From Candidatus Scalindua sediminis (GTDB lineage: Bacteria > Planctomycetota > Brocadiia > Brocadiales > Scalinduaceae): a stretch of 64,000 nt of DNA. Positions within the stretch are counted from its first letter, which is position 1. The number at the start of each line of letters is the position of its first letter. The position numbers and the translations under genes are program-made. The stretch spans positions 1 to 64,000 of the forward strand of contig VSDH01000014.1 of NCBI GenBank assembly GCA_008636105.1. The letters are read 5' to 3'. The notes under the pieces were generated by a model that saw only the letters and a list, made by a program, of their open reading frames with translations, had not been told where the DNA came from and did no database searches. Shown piece by piece: positions 17,435 to 26,825 of the stretch.

Positions 17435-18160
17435 ATGCCTAAACAGATATCCCTCAGAATTACAATAGGGGGGATACTAAGATTTAAAGGTAAATTGTAT
17501 ACTGCCAAATATAAAACGCAATTTATACTTATTCTAATCCTTGCCTTGTCTTCCCTTTGCACACCCCTTTCAGCCCAGGAGAGGCGACCGGGGAAACTCT
17601 TTCCACCTGAAAAGATAGACATACTAGAAAAGCCCAGGAAATGGCAAGATATAGATAAGATTATGTACATGATGAGAATACGAAAGGGTGACGTTGTGGC
17701 TGATATAGGTGCGGGTTCTGGTTATTTTACTATCCCATTAGCCAGAAAAGTAGGAACTGAAGGCCGTGTATATGCGGAAGATATCCAGAAGGAAATGACA
17801 GATTACATCTCCCAAAAGGTAAAGAAGCTCCAGCTTAAGAATATTAGAATTATCCTGGGTAAAGTCGAGAACCCATTAATTCCAAATAACTCACTCAATT
17901 ATGCCTTCATTGCAAATACATATCACCAGCTTGAAAGGCCCCTTTTACTCTTATACAATATAAAGAAGGATTTACGTTCCCATGGTAAGTTAGTCATCAT
18001 TGATTGGGACCCCACAAAAGACCCCTTTTTTGGACCGCCAAGAGAGGTGAAAGTCCCTGTAGATACTGTCATCAAAGAGGCAGAAAAGGCTGGATTTAGA
18101 CTCATGGAAAAACATGACTTTATGCCATATCATTATTTTCTAATATTCAAATATTTCTAA
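17435..18160 (+). CDS. Predicted exported SAM-dependent methyltransferase
   Basis: The 241-residue product has a hydrophobic export-type segment FILILILALSSLCTPLSA (residues 29-46) followed by QERRPG. A class I methyltransferase domain then shows KGDVVADIGAGSGYFTIPLA (SAM motif I) and GRVYAEDIQKEM (the acidic residue after strand 2). Related signal-peptide-bearing methyltransferases occur in other bacteria; the substrate is unknown. It is not an obvious CbiT, lacking that family's size and having an export signal. ATG 17435 starts four bases after the helicase stop. A periplasmic SAM enzyme would need an external SAM supply, so the segment may instead be a membrane anchor. Confidence 0.75.
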   Translation: MPKQISLRITIGGILRFKGKLYTAKYKTQFILILILALSSLCTPLSAQERRPGKLFPPEKIDILEKPRKWQDIDKIMYMMRIRKGDVVADIGAGSGYFTIPLARKVGTEGRVYAEDIQKEMTDYISQKVKKLQLKNIRIILGKVENPLIPNNSLNYAFIANTYHQLERPLLLLYNIKKDLRSHGKLVIIDWDPTKDPFFGPPREVKVPVDTVIKEAEKAGFRLMEKHDFMPYHYFLIFKYF

Positions 18161-18497
18161 TATTTAAATAGAAATTCTTTGATTATTCAGATATCCACAT
18201 TTATAACCTTCTTACTTTACCATTCAATTCATTTCAGTTCGTTTACAACTAATCCGTACAGAATATGAATATGCATAGTTTGAGCACTTTTAAGATATGT
18301 CAGAAGATAAAGACACCTATAAGGTATTAAGGTTCAGGCAAACATGAATTAAAAGGCCTATTTATCTATTTTTTTGGATGTATTAAACGTCTGATAAGAT
18401 CTATTATGTTATGTTCGTGATTTTAGCATATTTGCCTGTTTAGGCCGTTTCTCCTGTTTTATTTGGCCATACAAGACTTTTTCCTTATAATATTACT
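18161..18497. other. Intergenic region upstream of queE
   Basis: These 337 AT-rich bases contain no supported gene. I looked for a preQ1 riboswitch before the queuosine genes and could not recognise its conserved core. No convincing promoter stands out. Confidence 0.5.
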
Positions 18498-19157
18498 ATG
18501 ACGACCAACGGCCTCAATAGCCTGCGTGTAAATGAGATATTTAAGAGTATTCAGGGCGAATCCACATATGCAGGGATTCCCTGCGTATTTGTAAGGCTTA
18601 CAGGATGCAATCTGAGATGCTCCTATTGTGATACAACCTATGCCTATGAAGAAGGGATCGATATGTCTGTAAATGAAATAGTTAAGGAAATAGAGGGCTA
18701 TGACTGTAAAAATGTATGTATTACGGGCGGAGAGCCCCTATTACAAAAGAACGTCTATAAATTAATAAATCTTCTAAAAACCAAAAGTTATAAGATATTT
18801 GTAGAGACAAATGGGGCGTTGAACATTAACTTATTACCCGGGAACATAATCAGGATTATGGACGTGAAATGTCCTGACAGCGGTATGAACAAGGAAATGG
18901 ATTGGAGGAATTTAGAAAGACTCAGGGGGGATGACGAAGTAAAATTCGTATTGTCGTCAAAAAAGGACTATGAATGGGCTAAAAGAATAGTTAGGAAACA
19001 TAATTTACCAGATAAAACAAATGTGTTATTTGGTTCGGCATATGGTAAACTAAAACCAAAGAGCCTGGCCGGATGGATATTAAAGGATAGGCTTAATGTG
19101 CGTCTTCAACTACAATTACAGAGAATTATCTGGCCGGATAAGACAAGAGGAGTATAA
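18498..19157 (+). CDS. queE: QueE, 7-carboxy-7-deazaguanine synthase
   Basis: This radical SAM enzyme converts 6-carboxytetrahydropterin to 7-carboxy-7-deazaguanine in queuosine (or other 7-deazaguanine) synthesis. The EIFKSIQGEST opening is diagnostic for QueE. The 4Fe-4S cluster cysteines are in GCNLRCSYCDTTYAY (residues 32-46). CITGGEPLLQ and FVETNGA are the SAM-binding blocks. The protein has 219 residues. queC follows after 34 nt in the same direction. Confidence 0.94.
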   Translation: MTTNGLNSLRVNEIFKSIQGESTYAGIPCVFVRLTGCNLRCSYCDTTYAYEEGIDMSVNEIVKEIEGYDCKNVCITGGEPLLQKNVYKLINLLKTKSYKIFVETNGALNINLLPGNIIRIMDVKCPDSGMNKEMDWRNLERLRGDDEVKFVLSSKKDYEWAKRIVRKHNLPDKTNVLFGSAYGKLKPKSLAGWILKDRLNVRLQLQLQRIIWPDKTRGV

Positions 19158-19191
19158 CGTGTAAGCGTTATTTGTTATTAGGAAAGGAAAA

Positions 19192-19884
19192 ATGACGGAA
19201 ACTAATTCATCAAAAAAAGGGCTTGTAGTAGTTGTCTTAAGCGGGGGTCTCGATAGCTGTGTAACAACAGCAATCGTAAATGAGGAATACACTATCGCCC
19301 TACTTCATGTAAGATACTCACAGCGTACTCAGGCAAGAGAATACAGGGCGTTTTATGATATTGCCAATTTCTACAAGGTACCAAAGATAAGGATTCTTGT
19401 CACAGAACTGGACTATTTAAAGAAAATAGGCGGTTCCAGTCTCACAGATTCGAGCATATCACCGGAAGATAGTAAAGCAAATGATAAAATACCCATTACG
19501 TACGTACCTTTTAGAAATACACACTTATTATCAATCGCTGTCTCATGGGCTGAGGTAATTAAGGCAGAAAAGATATTTATCGGGGCAGTTGAACAGGATA
19601 GTCCCAACTATCCCGATTGCAGGGAGGAATACTATAATGCCTTTAACAGGCTAGTTGAGGTGGGGACAAGGCCTTCAACGAACATAAAAGTGGTTGCCCC
19701 CCTATTGAGAATGAATAAATCAGAGATAGTTAAAAAAGGAATTGAACTGAGAGCCCCCCTACACCTCACCTGGTCCTGTTATGAAAATAATGACAGGGCC
19801 TGTGGTCTTTGTCAAAGTTGCATGTTGCGCCTGAAGGCATTTAAAGATGCAGGAGTTGAAGACAAAATCACTTATATCAAATGA
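19192..19884 (+). CDS. queC: QueC, 7-cyano-7-deazaguanine (preQ0) synthase
   Basis: QueC uses ATP and ammonia to turn 7-carboxy-7-deazaguanine into preQ0. The PP-loop VVLSGGLDSCVTT is at residues 14-26. The zinc site is formed by cysteines in SCYENNDRACGLCQSC near residues 198-213. The YVPFRNTHLLSIAVSWAE block is conserved. Length 230. AGGAAAGG lies just before ATG 19192. QueD and QueF are not in the window. Confidence 0.95.
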   Translation: MTETNSSKKGLVVVVLSGGLDSCVTTAIVNEEYTIALLHVRYSQRTQAREYRAFYDIANFYKVPKIRILVTELDYLKKIGGSSLTDSSISPEDSKANDKIPITYVPFRNTHLLSIAVSWAEVIKAEKIFIGAVEQDSPNYPDCREEYYNAFNRLVEVGTRPSTNIKVVAPLLRMNKSEIVKKGIELRAPLHLTWSCYENNDRACGLCQSCMLRLKAFKDAGVEDKITYIK

Positions 19885-19898
19885 GAAGCATTCTTCCA

Positions 19899-19979
19899 TG
19901 TCATTCCCAACCTGTCTCACATGTTATTCCCAGCTTGACTGGGAATCTACATCAGATTCCCGCTTTCACGAGAATGACA
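19899..19979. repeat. Palindromic repeat with TGTCATTC...GAATGACA ends
   Basis: TGTCATTCCC on the left and GAGAATGACA on the right bound about 80 bp containing the hairpin ATTCCCAGCTTGACTGGGAAT. The ends resemble those of 22874-22981 and of the GIY-YIG element at 9514-10024. It follows queC. Confidence 0.65.
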
Positions 19980-20167
19980 AAAAGCGGTTTCTTTCTCGTA
20001 CAGCCTCTTAAATAAAGACATACCCTATTACCTTGCCTTTCAGAATTTTCAGGCATAACAAAAAGATAAATCGATTGACAAAGAAATAATGAAGTGTAAA
20101 ATTCACTAATTATTACAACAATATAAAAAGTAATTTTAGAGCACCAAATAAGTTAAGGAGGCAGCCT

Positions 20168-20347
20168 GTGACAAGAACAAAGAAACCAGGAAAAACCGTT
20201 ACAAATTTAGCGCGCAAAACTGTGGCTAAGCGGTTGCGTTTTACACGGACAGTGAAATCCGCACCAAAGTTAGGAACCGTGAGGCAAGCAGCAATCAAGA
20301 AAGCTGTCGCTAGCGTTAAGTGCAAGAGAACTGCAGCGAAAAGGTGA
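20168..20347 (+). CDS. Very basic 59-residue protein, histone-tail-like
   Basis: The GTG start has a near-perfect ribosome site AAGGAGG (20156-20162), good support for translation. The product has about 20 Lys/Arg residues, no acidic residue, and Ala/Thr/Val filler (KKPGKTVTNLARKTVAKRLR; AAIKKAVASVKCKRTAAKR). This composition suggests binding to nucleic acid or another polyanion, similar to H1-like tails, but I recognise no family. It ends six bases before the following gene and must be cotranscribed with it. Base use looks richer in G+C than the neighbours, so the pair may have been acquired. Confidence 0.7.
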   Translation: MTRTKKPGKTVTNLARKTVAKRLRFTRTVKSAPKLGTVRQAAIKKAVASVKCKRTAAKR

Positions 20348-20353
20348 TGAGTC

Positions 20354-20965
20354 ATGGCAGACACCTACACAGACAACGTGTTATTGAACTGCCCATTTGA
20401 TGACCGATATCTGTCCATAAGGAACGCCATTGTATTTGCAGTATACGATTGCGGATTTGTCCCTAAATGTGCTCTAGAAATCGATAACAGCGGTGAAGTG
20501 AGATTCGATAAAATACAACGACTTATAGATGAGTCAAAATTCGGGGTTCACGATATCTCCAGGACAGAACTAGATCCAGACACGAAACTCCCCAGGTTTA
20601 ACATGCCGTTGGAATTGGGAGTGTTTATAGGAGCGAATCGTTACGGCGACTCCAAACAGAAGCATAAGAATTGCCTAATCCTTGATAAAGAACAATATCG
20701 ATATCAAAAATTTATATCGGATATCGCCGGCCACGATGTCCGAGCCCATGCAAACAATCCAGAGAAGGCAATCTCTCACGTCAGAAATTGGTTAAACAGT
20801 GCATCTGCCCGAAGAACGATACCGGGTGGTAAAGAAATACAACGTCGATTCAGACTGTTCGAATCCGAGCTGCCTGACATGTGTGCTGCGATCCCAATCG
20901 ATTTGGACGAACTCACTTACAACGATTATTCGAACTTCGTTTCAGAGTGGCTATCCACCAATTAG
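20354..20965 (+). CDS. Conserved Rossmann-like protein, possibly TIR/deoxyribosyltransferase-like
   Basis: The 203-residue protein begins VLLNCPFDDRY (a first beta strand), followed by DCGFVPKCALEI, FGVHDISRTEL, RFNMPLELGVFIG (residues 81-93) and CLILDKE. A strand, an HDIS loop and a helix with an N-x-PLELG motif resemble TIR-like and nucleoside deoxyribosyltransferase-like domains, in which the helix glutamate is catalytic. That assignment is by pattern only. The C-terminal half is helical and ends DELTYNDYSNFVSEWL. I recall similar proteins only as hypotheticals. Immune NADase is one possible role. It is paired with the basic small protein upstream. Confidence 0.7.
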   Translation: MADTYTDNVLLNCPFDDRYLSIRNAIVFAVYDCGFVPKCALEIDNSGEVRFDKIQRLIDESKFGVHDISRTELDPDTKLPRFNMPLELGVFIGANRYGDSKQKHKNCLILDKEQYRYQKFISDIAGHDVRAHANNPEKAISHVRNWLNSASARRTIPGGKEIQRRFRLFESELPDMCAAIPIDLDELTYNDYSNFVSEWLSTN

Positions 20966-21077
20966 GAAGCTTGTAGGTACTTTATCTTGACGCTCTAGCC
21001 GACGCAGTTAAACGTAAACTACGCGTTTGATCTTGATCGTTGCCAACCCCATCAAATCTGTTTTTCTCAAAATAATT

Positions 21078-21782
21078 TTATTTAAACGGTTCTATAATCT
21101 CTACATCGTCAGGTAAATCCAGGACGAATGTATTATCCGGTATTTCCGGGTTAATGTGAATGTTGCTTAACTCAATAGTGTTTACGATCTCCCCGTCACT
21201 CTCGAATAACTGAAATTGTACTGGCAGCCAGAGCCCCTCCTTAATCCACAACAAAACCCGTGAATAATCGGAATCAAAGGACTCTTTGGGAATCAGTTCT
21301 AGATGGAACAATGTTCCCTCTGCCGTTGAGATATCATCCAGCAGAGTAACATCATAGTTTTCCTTTATCTTTTCTACATTATATTCAATGTCAAATATGT
21401 CCACCCCTTGTGGCGTATCCGTATCACTGTTCATCTTGTATTTTTCTACCTGTCTTTCTTCAGGATGGTAAATCCAGATATACGAACCATCGACGACGCT
21501 TATTTCATTTCTTGGGGGCATAAATCTAAGATTTATCTTTTTTGGCTTCTTATATTTCAATTTCCCGTCAGAAATCTCTTCTGAGTCAAGCAGAGAGATA
21601 ACCCTTGAGTATTTTATGTCTGCCTCCATAGTCTTGAGCTGTGCATTGGCCTCCTCTACCTTTTTTAGTATTTCTTCCAGTCCATTGTCACCAACGTTAG
21701 TCGAACAAAATAGATTAGACGGGTTGTATACTAAAAAACAAAAGACAATAATAGCCGTAATACGGCACATAAACGTAGTCAT
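21078..21782 (-). CDS. LolA-like outer-membrane lipoprotein carrier
   Basis: The product resembles LolA, a periplasmic chaperone that ferries lipoproteins to the outer membrane. From ATG 21782 the N-terminus MTTFMCRITAIIVFCFLVYN reads as a signal peptide. The mature part shows the LolA pattern: an amphipathic helix, strands with DGKLKYKKPKKINLRFMPPRNEISVVDGSYIWIYHPEERQVEKYKM, then KESFDSDYSRVLLWIKEGLWLPVQFQLFESDGEIVNTIELSNI and FVLDLPDDVEII. A GTG 57 nt upstream would add a poor leader. It stands alone, transcribed against its neighbours. Confidence 0.82.
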   Translation of the reverse strand: MTTFMCRITAIIVFCFLVYNPSNLFCSTNVGDNGLEEILKKVEEANAQLKTMEADIKYSRVISLLDSEEISDGKLKYKKPKKINLRFMPPRNEISVVDGSYIWIYHPEERQVEKYKMNSDTDTPQGVDIFDIEYNVEKIKENYDVTLLDDISTAEGTLFHLELIPKESFDSDYSRVLLWIKEGLWLPVQFQLFESDGEIVNTIELSNIHINPEIPDNTFVLDLPDDVEIIEPFK

Positions 21783-21995
21783 AGTAATTCCGATTCTAGC
21801 ATTGGTTATGAATATTTCAAGAAATAAGTAAAAACACAAACTTTAATCGTAAATCCCAAATCCCTGCCCGACGGCAGGCGGGGTCAATCGTCAATCATTC
21901 ATCCCCCCTGTCTCTCCTTTATATATTGACAGTAAAAAATGTAATTGTTACGATAACCACTTATTTTGATAATACATACTAATGAGGGTATATAG

Positions 21996-22865
21996 ATGGC
22001 AAATACATTTGCTATTATTGGAGGAAGTGAAGCTTATAATTTATTGATGTCTAATAAATTAATGGGGGAACGTATTGGCCAGATAGAGACTCCATTTGGA
22101 ACATCTGAGGCAATATTCATAATAATTGGCGATAAAGAAAGCTTTTTGTTCCTTTCACGCCATGGTGAAAAAGGCTATTCCAGGACTGCTCCATATGTCA
22201 ATTACAGGGCAAACATATATGCGTTAAAAGAACAAGGAGTAAAGCAAATAGTATCCTGGTCGGGTCCCGGTGCCATTAATACAAAATACAATATTGGCCA
22301 GTATGTGGTTGTCGATGATTTGATTGATGAAACCAAAAACAGAGAATATACCTTTTTTGAAAACAAGGGAATAGGATTCATTCGACAAGGTCCTGTATTT
22401 TGCCCGGGTTTGAGGCAATGCACCATCGACACAATGAAATCACTTAAATTTAATTATGAAGGACATGGCACTTATGTATGTACACAAGGCCCCCGCCTTG
22501 AGACACCTGCTGAAATCAGAAAGTATAGCTCCTTTGGTGCCGATCTGGTCGGAATGACTCTGGTCCCGGAGGTGTTCCTTGCAAAGGAACTTGAGATGTG
22601 CTATGCATCTATATGTTATGTCACCAATTATGCAGAAGGTATTTTATATAGTGAATACCGTCCCGGCGAACTATTCGAGGGGCTTTCAACATATAAGGAT
22701 AGAAAAGCCGTTGCGAACAGTGTCAACAACCTTCCAATTATCATTGGAACTTTAGCAGGTATGATTAACAAGTACAATATGAAATGCAAGTGTCAATTAT
22801 CAATGGAACGCTATAGAAAGGAAGGCGTAATAGGTGATGATTGGCATGAGTGGGTGGCTTTATAA
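21996..22865 (+). CDS. MTAP-family purine nucleoside phosphorylase
   Basis: Members cleave methylthioadenosine or purine nucleosides with phosphate. The 289-residue protein has FAIIGGSEAYNL, SRHGEKGYSRTAPYVNYRANIYALKE, GTYVCTQGPRLETPAEIRKYSSFGADLVGMTLVPEVFLAKE and CYASICYVTNYAEG, all matching MTAP/PNP landmarks. The usual Ala-x-Gly-Ser-Leu loop is replaced by SWSGPGAIN, so substrate choice cannot be read off. It precedes the aminodeoxyfutalosine deaminase candidate, so a role in cleaving (deoxy)futalosine-type nucleosides is an attractive inference. Methylthioadenosine salvage is the plain alternative. Confidence 0.8.
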   Translation: MANTFAIIGGSEAYNLLMSNKLMGERIGQIETPFGTSEAIFIIIGDKESFLFLSRHGEKGYSRTAPYVNYRANIYALKEQGVKQIVSWSGPGAINTKYNIGQYVVVDDLIDETKNREYTFFENKGIGFIRQGPVFCPGLRQCTIDTMKSLKFNYEGHGTYVCTQGPRLETPAEIRKYSSFGADLVGMTLVPEVFLAKELEMCYASICYVTNYAEGILYSEYRPGELFEGLSTYKDRKAVANSVNNLPIIIGTLAGMINKYNMKCKCQLSMERYRKEGVIGDDWHEWVAL

Positions 22866-22873
22866 TGTCTTGG

Positions 22874-22981
22874 TGTCATTCTGAACCAGGTCCTGAATTT
22901 AATTCAGGATCTCCGATTTCAGAATCTATAGCTATGGAAGTTAATAAGAACTTAAGATTCCGGATCAAGTCCAGAATGACA
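22874..22981. repeat. Palindromic repeat with TGTCATTCTG...CAGAATGACA ends
   Basis: A perfect 10-bp inverted pair encloses 108 bp containing GTCCTGAATTTAATTCAGGAT-type hairpins. The internal hairpins echo those in the long family-2 element at 7920-8167. It sits between the phosphorylase and mqnX. Confidence 0.7.
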
Positions 22982-23026
22982 TTTAGACGTTTGTGTGTCA
23001 GTACTCGGATAGCCTGATAAAGTATT

Positions 23027-24271
23027 ATGCTATTATTAAAATCAAAATATTTATTAACAGAGCCGGATACCGTAATAGACAACGGTGCTGTCTTAATCGA
23101 TGATGGAAAGATAAAGTTTGCAGGACGTTTCGAAGATATTAATAAACATGAATCCTATCGAATTGTCGATCTTGGTAATTCAGCAATAGTACCGGGATTA
23201 ATAAATACCCATACCCACCTTGAATTAACACATCTTCATAATCGTATCAGCTACAATGGTGACTTTACAGATTGGATAAAGCAAATAATTATTGCAAAAG
23301 AACCCTGGACAGAACATGAATATGTGTCATCCATACGTGATGGAATTACAAGAAGTCTCGAAGCAGGTACAACAACTATAGCTGATATTAATAGAAATGG
23401 CCTTGCCCTGGATGTGTTAACAAAGAGCAAGATAAGGAAGATTCTTTTTTATGAAATTATAGATTTTAATCCTGACAGTGCAGAGAGTACGATAGATAAT
23501 TATAAAAGAGAAATAAATGGTATAGGGAACGACAGGCTTCTTTCCTTAGGAATCTATCCACACACACCTTATACGGTTTCAAAAGAACTCTACAAACGAT
23601 GTAAAAGAGTTTCTGAGGAATTAGGTATTCATATTGCAACCCATGTATCTGAAACTAACGATGAAATCGAGTTTTTAACGAGAGGGACTGGAAAAATTAT
23701 TTCCCTGTTAAAGGATCGTGATATGTTAAATAACTGGAGTTATCCCGGGTTAAGACCAATAGAGTACCTGAGTAATATGGGATTTTTAAAAAGTGAATGT
23801 ATACTTGTTCATTGCAATTATATAACTGAAGAGGAAATAGACGTTATAAGGATGTCCGGTTCAAGTATTGTCTTCTGTCCCAGGAGTCATAAATATTTAG
23901 GTCATAAAAATCATCCTTTTTGTAAATTCATTAAACATGGCATAAATGTCGCCCTGGGAACGGATAGCCTTGCCAGCAATGATTCTCTTAGTATCCTGGA
24001 TGAAATGAAGTATCTATATGAGAAACACAAAGACGTAAGGCCTCAGGATATTCTCCATATGGGTACCGCTGCAGGAGCTATTGCCTTAAGAATGAAGGAT
24101 AAGATAGGAAGGCTTATGCCCGGTTTTGATGCAGATATTGCGGCAATAAAACTACCAGAAGAAAGGGCAAGTAATGTTTTTGATGGGATTTTTTCTCAAG
24201 GCTCAGAGTGTATATTCACGGTTGTCTCGGGCTCAGTCTGTTATGACAAATATGGCTTAAATAAGGAGTGA
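23027..24271 (+). CDS. mqnX: Amidohydrolase, probable aminodeoxyfutalosine deaminase (MqnX)
   Basis: The protein is an amidohydrolase-superfamily deaminase. The first metal-binding block reads [11 protein letters not shown], a form typical of aminodeoxyfutalosine deaminases rather than the usual MtaD/SsnA versions. Further metal and catalytic segments are [23 protein letters not shown] and [23 protein letters not shown]. It would convert aminodeoxyfutalosine to futalosine in menaquinone synthesis, which fits mqnE 5 kb downstream. S-adenosylhomocysteine or methylthioadenosine deaminase is the alternative. It lies 7 nt before serS and has 414 residues. Confidence 0.82.
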   Translation: MLLLKSKYLLTEPDTVIDNGAVLIDDGKIKFAGRFEDINKHESYRIVDLGNSAIVPGLINTHTHLELTHLHNRISYNGDFTDWIKQIIIAKEPWTEHEYVSSIRDGITRSLEAGTTTIADINRNGLALDVLTKSKIRKILFYEIIDFNPDSAESTIDNYKREINGIGNDRLLSLGIYPHTPYTVSKELYKRCKRVSEELGIHIATHVSETNDEIEFLTRGTGKIISLLKDRDMLNNWSYPGLRPIEYLSNMGFLKSECILVHCNYITEEEIDVIRMSGSSIVFCPRSHKYLGHKNHPFCKFIKHGINVALGTDSLASNDSLSILDEMKYLYEKHKDVRPQDILHMGTAAGAIALRMKDKIGRLMPGFDADIAAIKLPEERASNVFDGIFSQGSECIFTVVSGSVCYDKYGLNKE

Positions 24272-24278
24272 TTCCCAG

Positions 24279-25547
24279 ATGTTAGACATAAACCTGATCC
24301 GAAATGATGCAGAAAAAGTAAAAAGAGCCATTGCCAGTAAGAATGACAAAATAGATATTGACGCACTCCTTGATCTGGACGCAAGGCGTAGAGGACTTTT
24401 GAATGAATGCGAACAACTTCGGCACAAACGCAATATTACGTCTAAAAAGATTAGTGAATTAAAGTCTAAAAAGGAAGAGGCCTCAGACTTGATAAAAGCT
24501 ATGAAAGGCGTTTCCGATAATATAAGGCAATTAGAATCAGAGATAAAAAAAATGTCTGTGGAGTTAGAATATTCACTCATAAGAATTCCAAACATCCCTG
24601 CCGAAGACGTCCCTGTAGGTAAAGACCCAACATCTAATGTAGAGGTTAGATCCTGGGGGGAAAAGAAGTCTTTTACGTTTGAGCCCCTCCCCCACTGGGA
24701 ATTGGGAAAGACATTGGGAATTCTAGATTTTGAAAGAGCATCAAAGATAACGGGTACCGGTTTTGCGTTATATAAAGGTGCTGGGGCAAGATTGGAACGT
24801 GCCCTATTCAACTTTATGCTGGATCTCCATACAAAGGAGCACGGATACATGGAGGTCTTTCCGCCCTTTCTCGTTAACAGAGCTTCTATGATAGGCACAG
24901 GGCAGTTACCCAAACTTGAGGAGGACATGTATAAGACTACCGAAGACGATTTGTTTCTTATTCCTACCGCTGAGGTCCCGGTAACGAATATGCATGCAAA
25001 CGAGACCTTAAATTACAAAGACCTTCCAATATATTACACGGCGTACACTGCTTGTTTCAGGCGCGAAGCAGGTTCATACGGAAAGGATACTCGTGGCATG
25101 ATACGAGTACACCAATTTAATAAGGTAGAATTAGTAAAATTTGTACGACCTGAAACGTCTTACGACGAACTCGAATCTCTGTTAGTCGTTGCAGAGAAGG
25201 TTATGCAGTTATTAGGCCTTCAATACAGGGTAGTAAAGCTGTGTACGGGAGATTTAAGTTTTGCGTCAACTAAATGTTATGATATAGAGGTATGGGCACC
25301 TGGAATTAAAAGGTACCTGGAGGTTTCATCCTGTAGTAATTTTGAAGATTTTCAGGCAAGGCGAATTAATATCCGATTCCGTGATGAAAAAGGAAATCTC
25401 AGGTATGTCCACACGTTAAATGGTTCCGGTGTGGCACTACCAAGAACTATGATTGCAATTATTGAAACGTATCAAAAAGAAGATGGCACCATTGAGATAC
25501 CAGAAGTGCTCAGGCCTTATATGGATGGATTGGAATTAATTGGATAA
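24279..25547 (+). CDS. serS: Seryl-tRNA synthetase
   Basis: SerS charges tRNA-Ser and tRNA-Sec with serine. The N-terminal coiled-coil arm (residues 1-105) binds the tRNA variable arm. The class II core shows motif 2 [29 protein letters not shown] and motif 3 [19 protein letters not shown]. At 422 residues it is standard size. It starts seven bases after mqnX and is probably cotranscribed with it. It converges on ispF, whose end is 22 bases away. Confidence 0.97.
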   Translation: MLDINLIRNDAEKVKRAIASKNDKIDIDALLDLDARRRGLLNECEQLRHKRNITSKKISELKSKKEEASDLIKAMKGVSDNIRQLESEIKKMSVELEYSLIRIPNIPAEDVPVGKDPTSNVEVRSWGEKKSFTFEPLPHWELGKTLGILDFERASKITGTGFALYKGAGARLERALFNFMLDLHTKEHGYMEVFPPFLVNRASMIGTGQLPKLEEDMYKTTEDDLFLIPTAEVPVTNMHANETLNYKDLPIYYTAYTACFRREAGSYGKDTRGMIRVHQFNKVELVKFVRPETSYDELESLLVVAEKVMQLLGLQYRVVKLCTGDLSFASTKCYDIEVWAPGIKRYLEVSSCSNFEDFQARRINIRFRDEKGNLRYVHTLNGSGVALPRTMIAIIETYQKEDGTIEIPEVLRPYMDGLELIG

Positions 25548-25569
25548 GATTAAGGGCATCCTTTAAGAG

Positions 25570-26052
25570 TTACTTTTCAGCAGTTTGAATCAATGTAACA
25601 ACTGCCTGCGCTGCAGCGGCTTCTGACCTTCCTATTGAGTCTAAACCTTCTGTAGTTGTTGCTTTGATATTTACCCTTTCTGGTTCGACCTCTAAAATCT
25701 CAGAAATACGCTTCGACATTTCCTTCTTTTGCTTACTAATCTTTGGTTCCTGTGCAATAAAGGTAACATCAACGTTGTTTATACCTAAACCTCTTTCTTT
25801 TATCAGCTCCATTATTTTGTTGAGTAATATATGGCTGGAAACGTCTTTCCATTTACTGTCTGTGTCCGGAAAAAGCTCACCTATATCCCCCAGTGAAGCA
25901 GCGCCTAAGATTGCATCACCAATAGCATGCAGAACAACATCGGCATCTGAATGTCCCAACAGTCCTAACGGATAATCGAAACATATACCACCCAGGATTA
26001 GTTTTCTGTTTTTTACGAACTTATGAATGTCATAACCAATTCCCACATACAT
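25570..26052 (-). CDS. ispF: IspF, 2-C-methyl-D-erythritol 2,4-cyclodiphosphate synthase
   Basis: IspF closes the cyclic diphosphate in the MEP isoprenoid pathway. The metal-binding GIGYDIHKF near residue 5, GLLGHSDADVVLHAIGDAILGA (about residues 30-51), and GDIGELFPDTDSKWKDVSS are the classic blocks. The C-terminal INIKATTTEGLDSIGR is intact. The 160-residue length is normal. It lies 24 nt downstream of the TPR protein gene on the same strand. Confidence 0.96.
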   Translation of the reverse strand: MYVGIGYDIHKFVKNRKLILGGICFDYPLGLLGHSDADVVLHAIGDAILGAASLGDIGELFPDTDSKWKDVSSHILLNKIMELIKERGLGINNVDVTFIAQEPKISKQKKEMSKRISEILEVEPERVNIKATTTEGLDSIGRSEAAAAQAVVTLIQTAEK

Positions 26053-26076
26053 TTGAAGTGAATAGGAGGCGAGAGT

Positions 26077-26784
26077 CTAAAATCCTTTTTCCCTGAGTTT
26101 ATCTAGTCTTTTTTGTGCTTTCTTTCGGTATCTTTCTACCCTGCACGTTTGTAATGCCATTTCATAATTCTGTATAGCCTTAGGATAATCTTTGAGGTGC
26201 TTATCATAAACTCTTCCGGCCATATAGCGAGCGGGTTTATCAGTGTCTGGATTCCACTCGTAACATTTAACATAATAATGTGCCGCTCCAGCATAATCCT
26301 TAAAATAAAAACCATTATAAATCCTGGCAAGTTCGTAGGCTGCGTCATCTGTCTTATCGCTTTCGCCGTAATCGTTTATTATCATTTTAAATCTTTTAAT
26401 AGCAGATAATAATTTTGATGATTTGTTAAAAAACCATAATGATTTTTTGTACATCTTACCATCCTGAAACAGGTAATTCGCTACCTCTATATCTCTGACT
26501 GGTCTTATATATTCTTCTACGGGTTCTATACCGTAGAGATAACTTGAAGGCTCTGGAGTGTCAACAATTTGTTCTTCTGAAGGCTTTGGAGTGTCAATAA
26601 TTTGTTCTTCTTCGGATGTCACACCGGGGATATCTCTTATAGGCTCTGACCTAAGCTTGCATTCTTCACAATATTTTTCGCCTTTAGAAATTAGTTGATA
26701 GCAATATTCACAAGTTGCCGCCCATGTAAGGCCAGAATAGCCAACAATTAAAATCGTCAATAGAAGAATTGTGATATGTCTCAT
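26077..26784 (-). CDS. Exported zinc-ribbon/TPR-like protein
   Basis: The 235-residue protein begins with a signal peptide (MRHITILLLTILIVGYSGLTWA). A four-cysteine knuckle follows, CEYCYQLISKGEKYCEEC (residues 24-41). Then comes a low-complexity linker with a near-duplicated IIDTPKPSEEQ / IVDTPEPS. The C-terminal half (residues 115-235) has tetratricopeptide-like helical pairs: DDAAYELARIYNGFYFKDYAGAAHYYVKCYEWNP and ARYMAGRVYDKHLKDYPKAIQNYEMAL. The role is unknown, probably a periplasmic scaffold. Confidence 0.75.
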   Translation of the reverse strand: MRHITILLLTILIVGYSGLTWAATCEYCYQLISKGEKYCEECKLRSEPIRDIPGVTSEEEQIIDTPKPSEEQIVDTPEPSSYLYGIEPVEEYIRPVRDIEVANYLFQDGKMYKKSLWFFNKSSKLLSAIKRFKMIINDYGESDKTDDAAYELARIYNGFYFKDYAGAAHYYVKCYEWNPDTDKPARYMAGRVYDKHLKDYPKAIQNYEMALQTCRVERYRKKAQKRLDKLREKGF

Positions 26785-26825
26785 ACTTTCGTTATTTCTC
26801 GATTAGATAGCGGAACAAACTGATC

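Noticed and set aside
18161-18497. PreQ1 riboswitch before queE
   Set aside because: I searched the gap for the short preQ1 aptamer core and A-rich tail and found no convincing match. QueE-first operons can also be unregulated this way.
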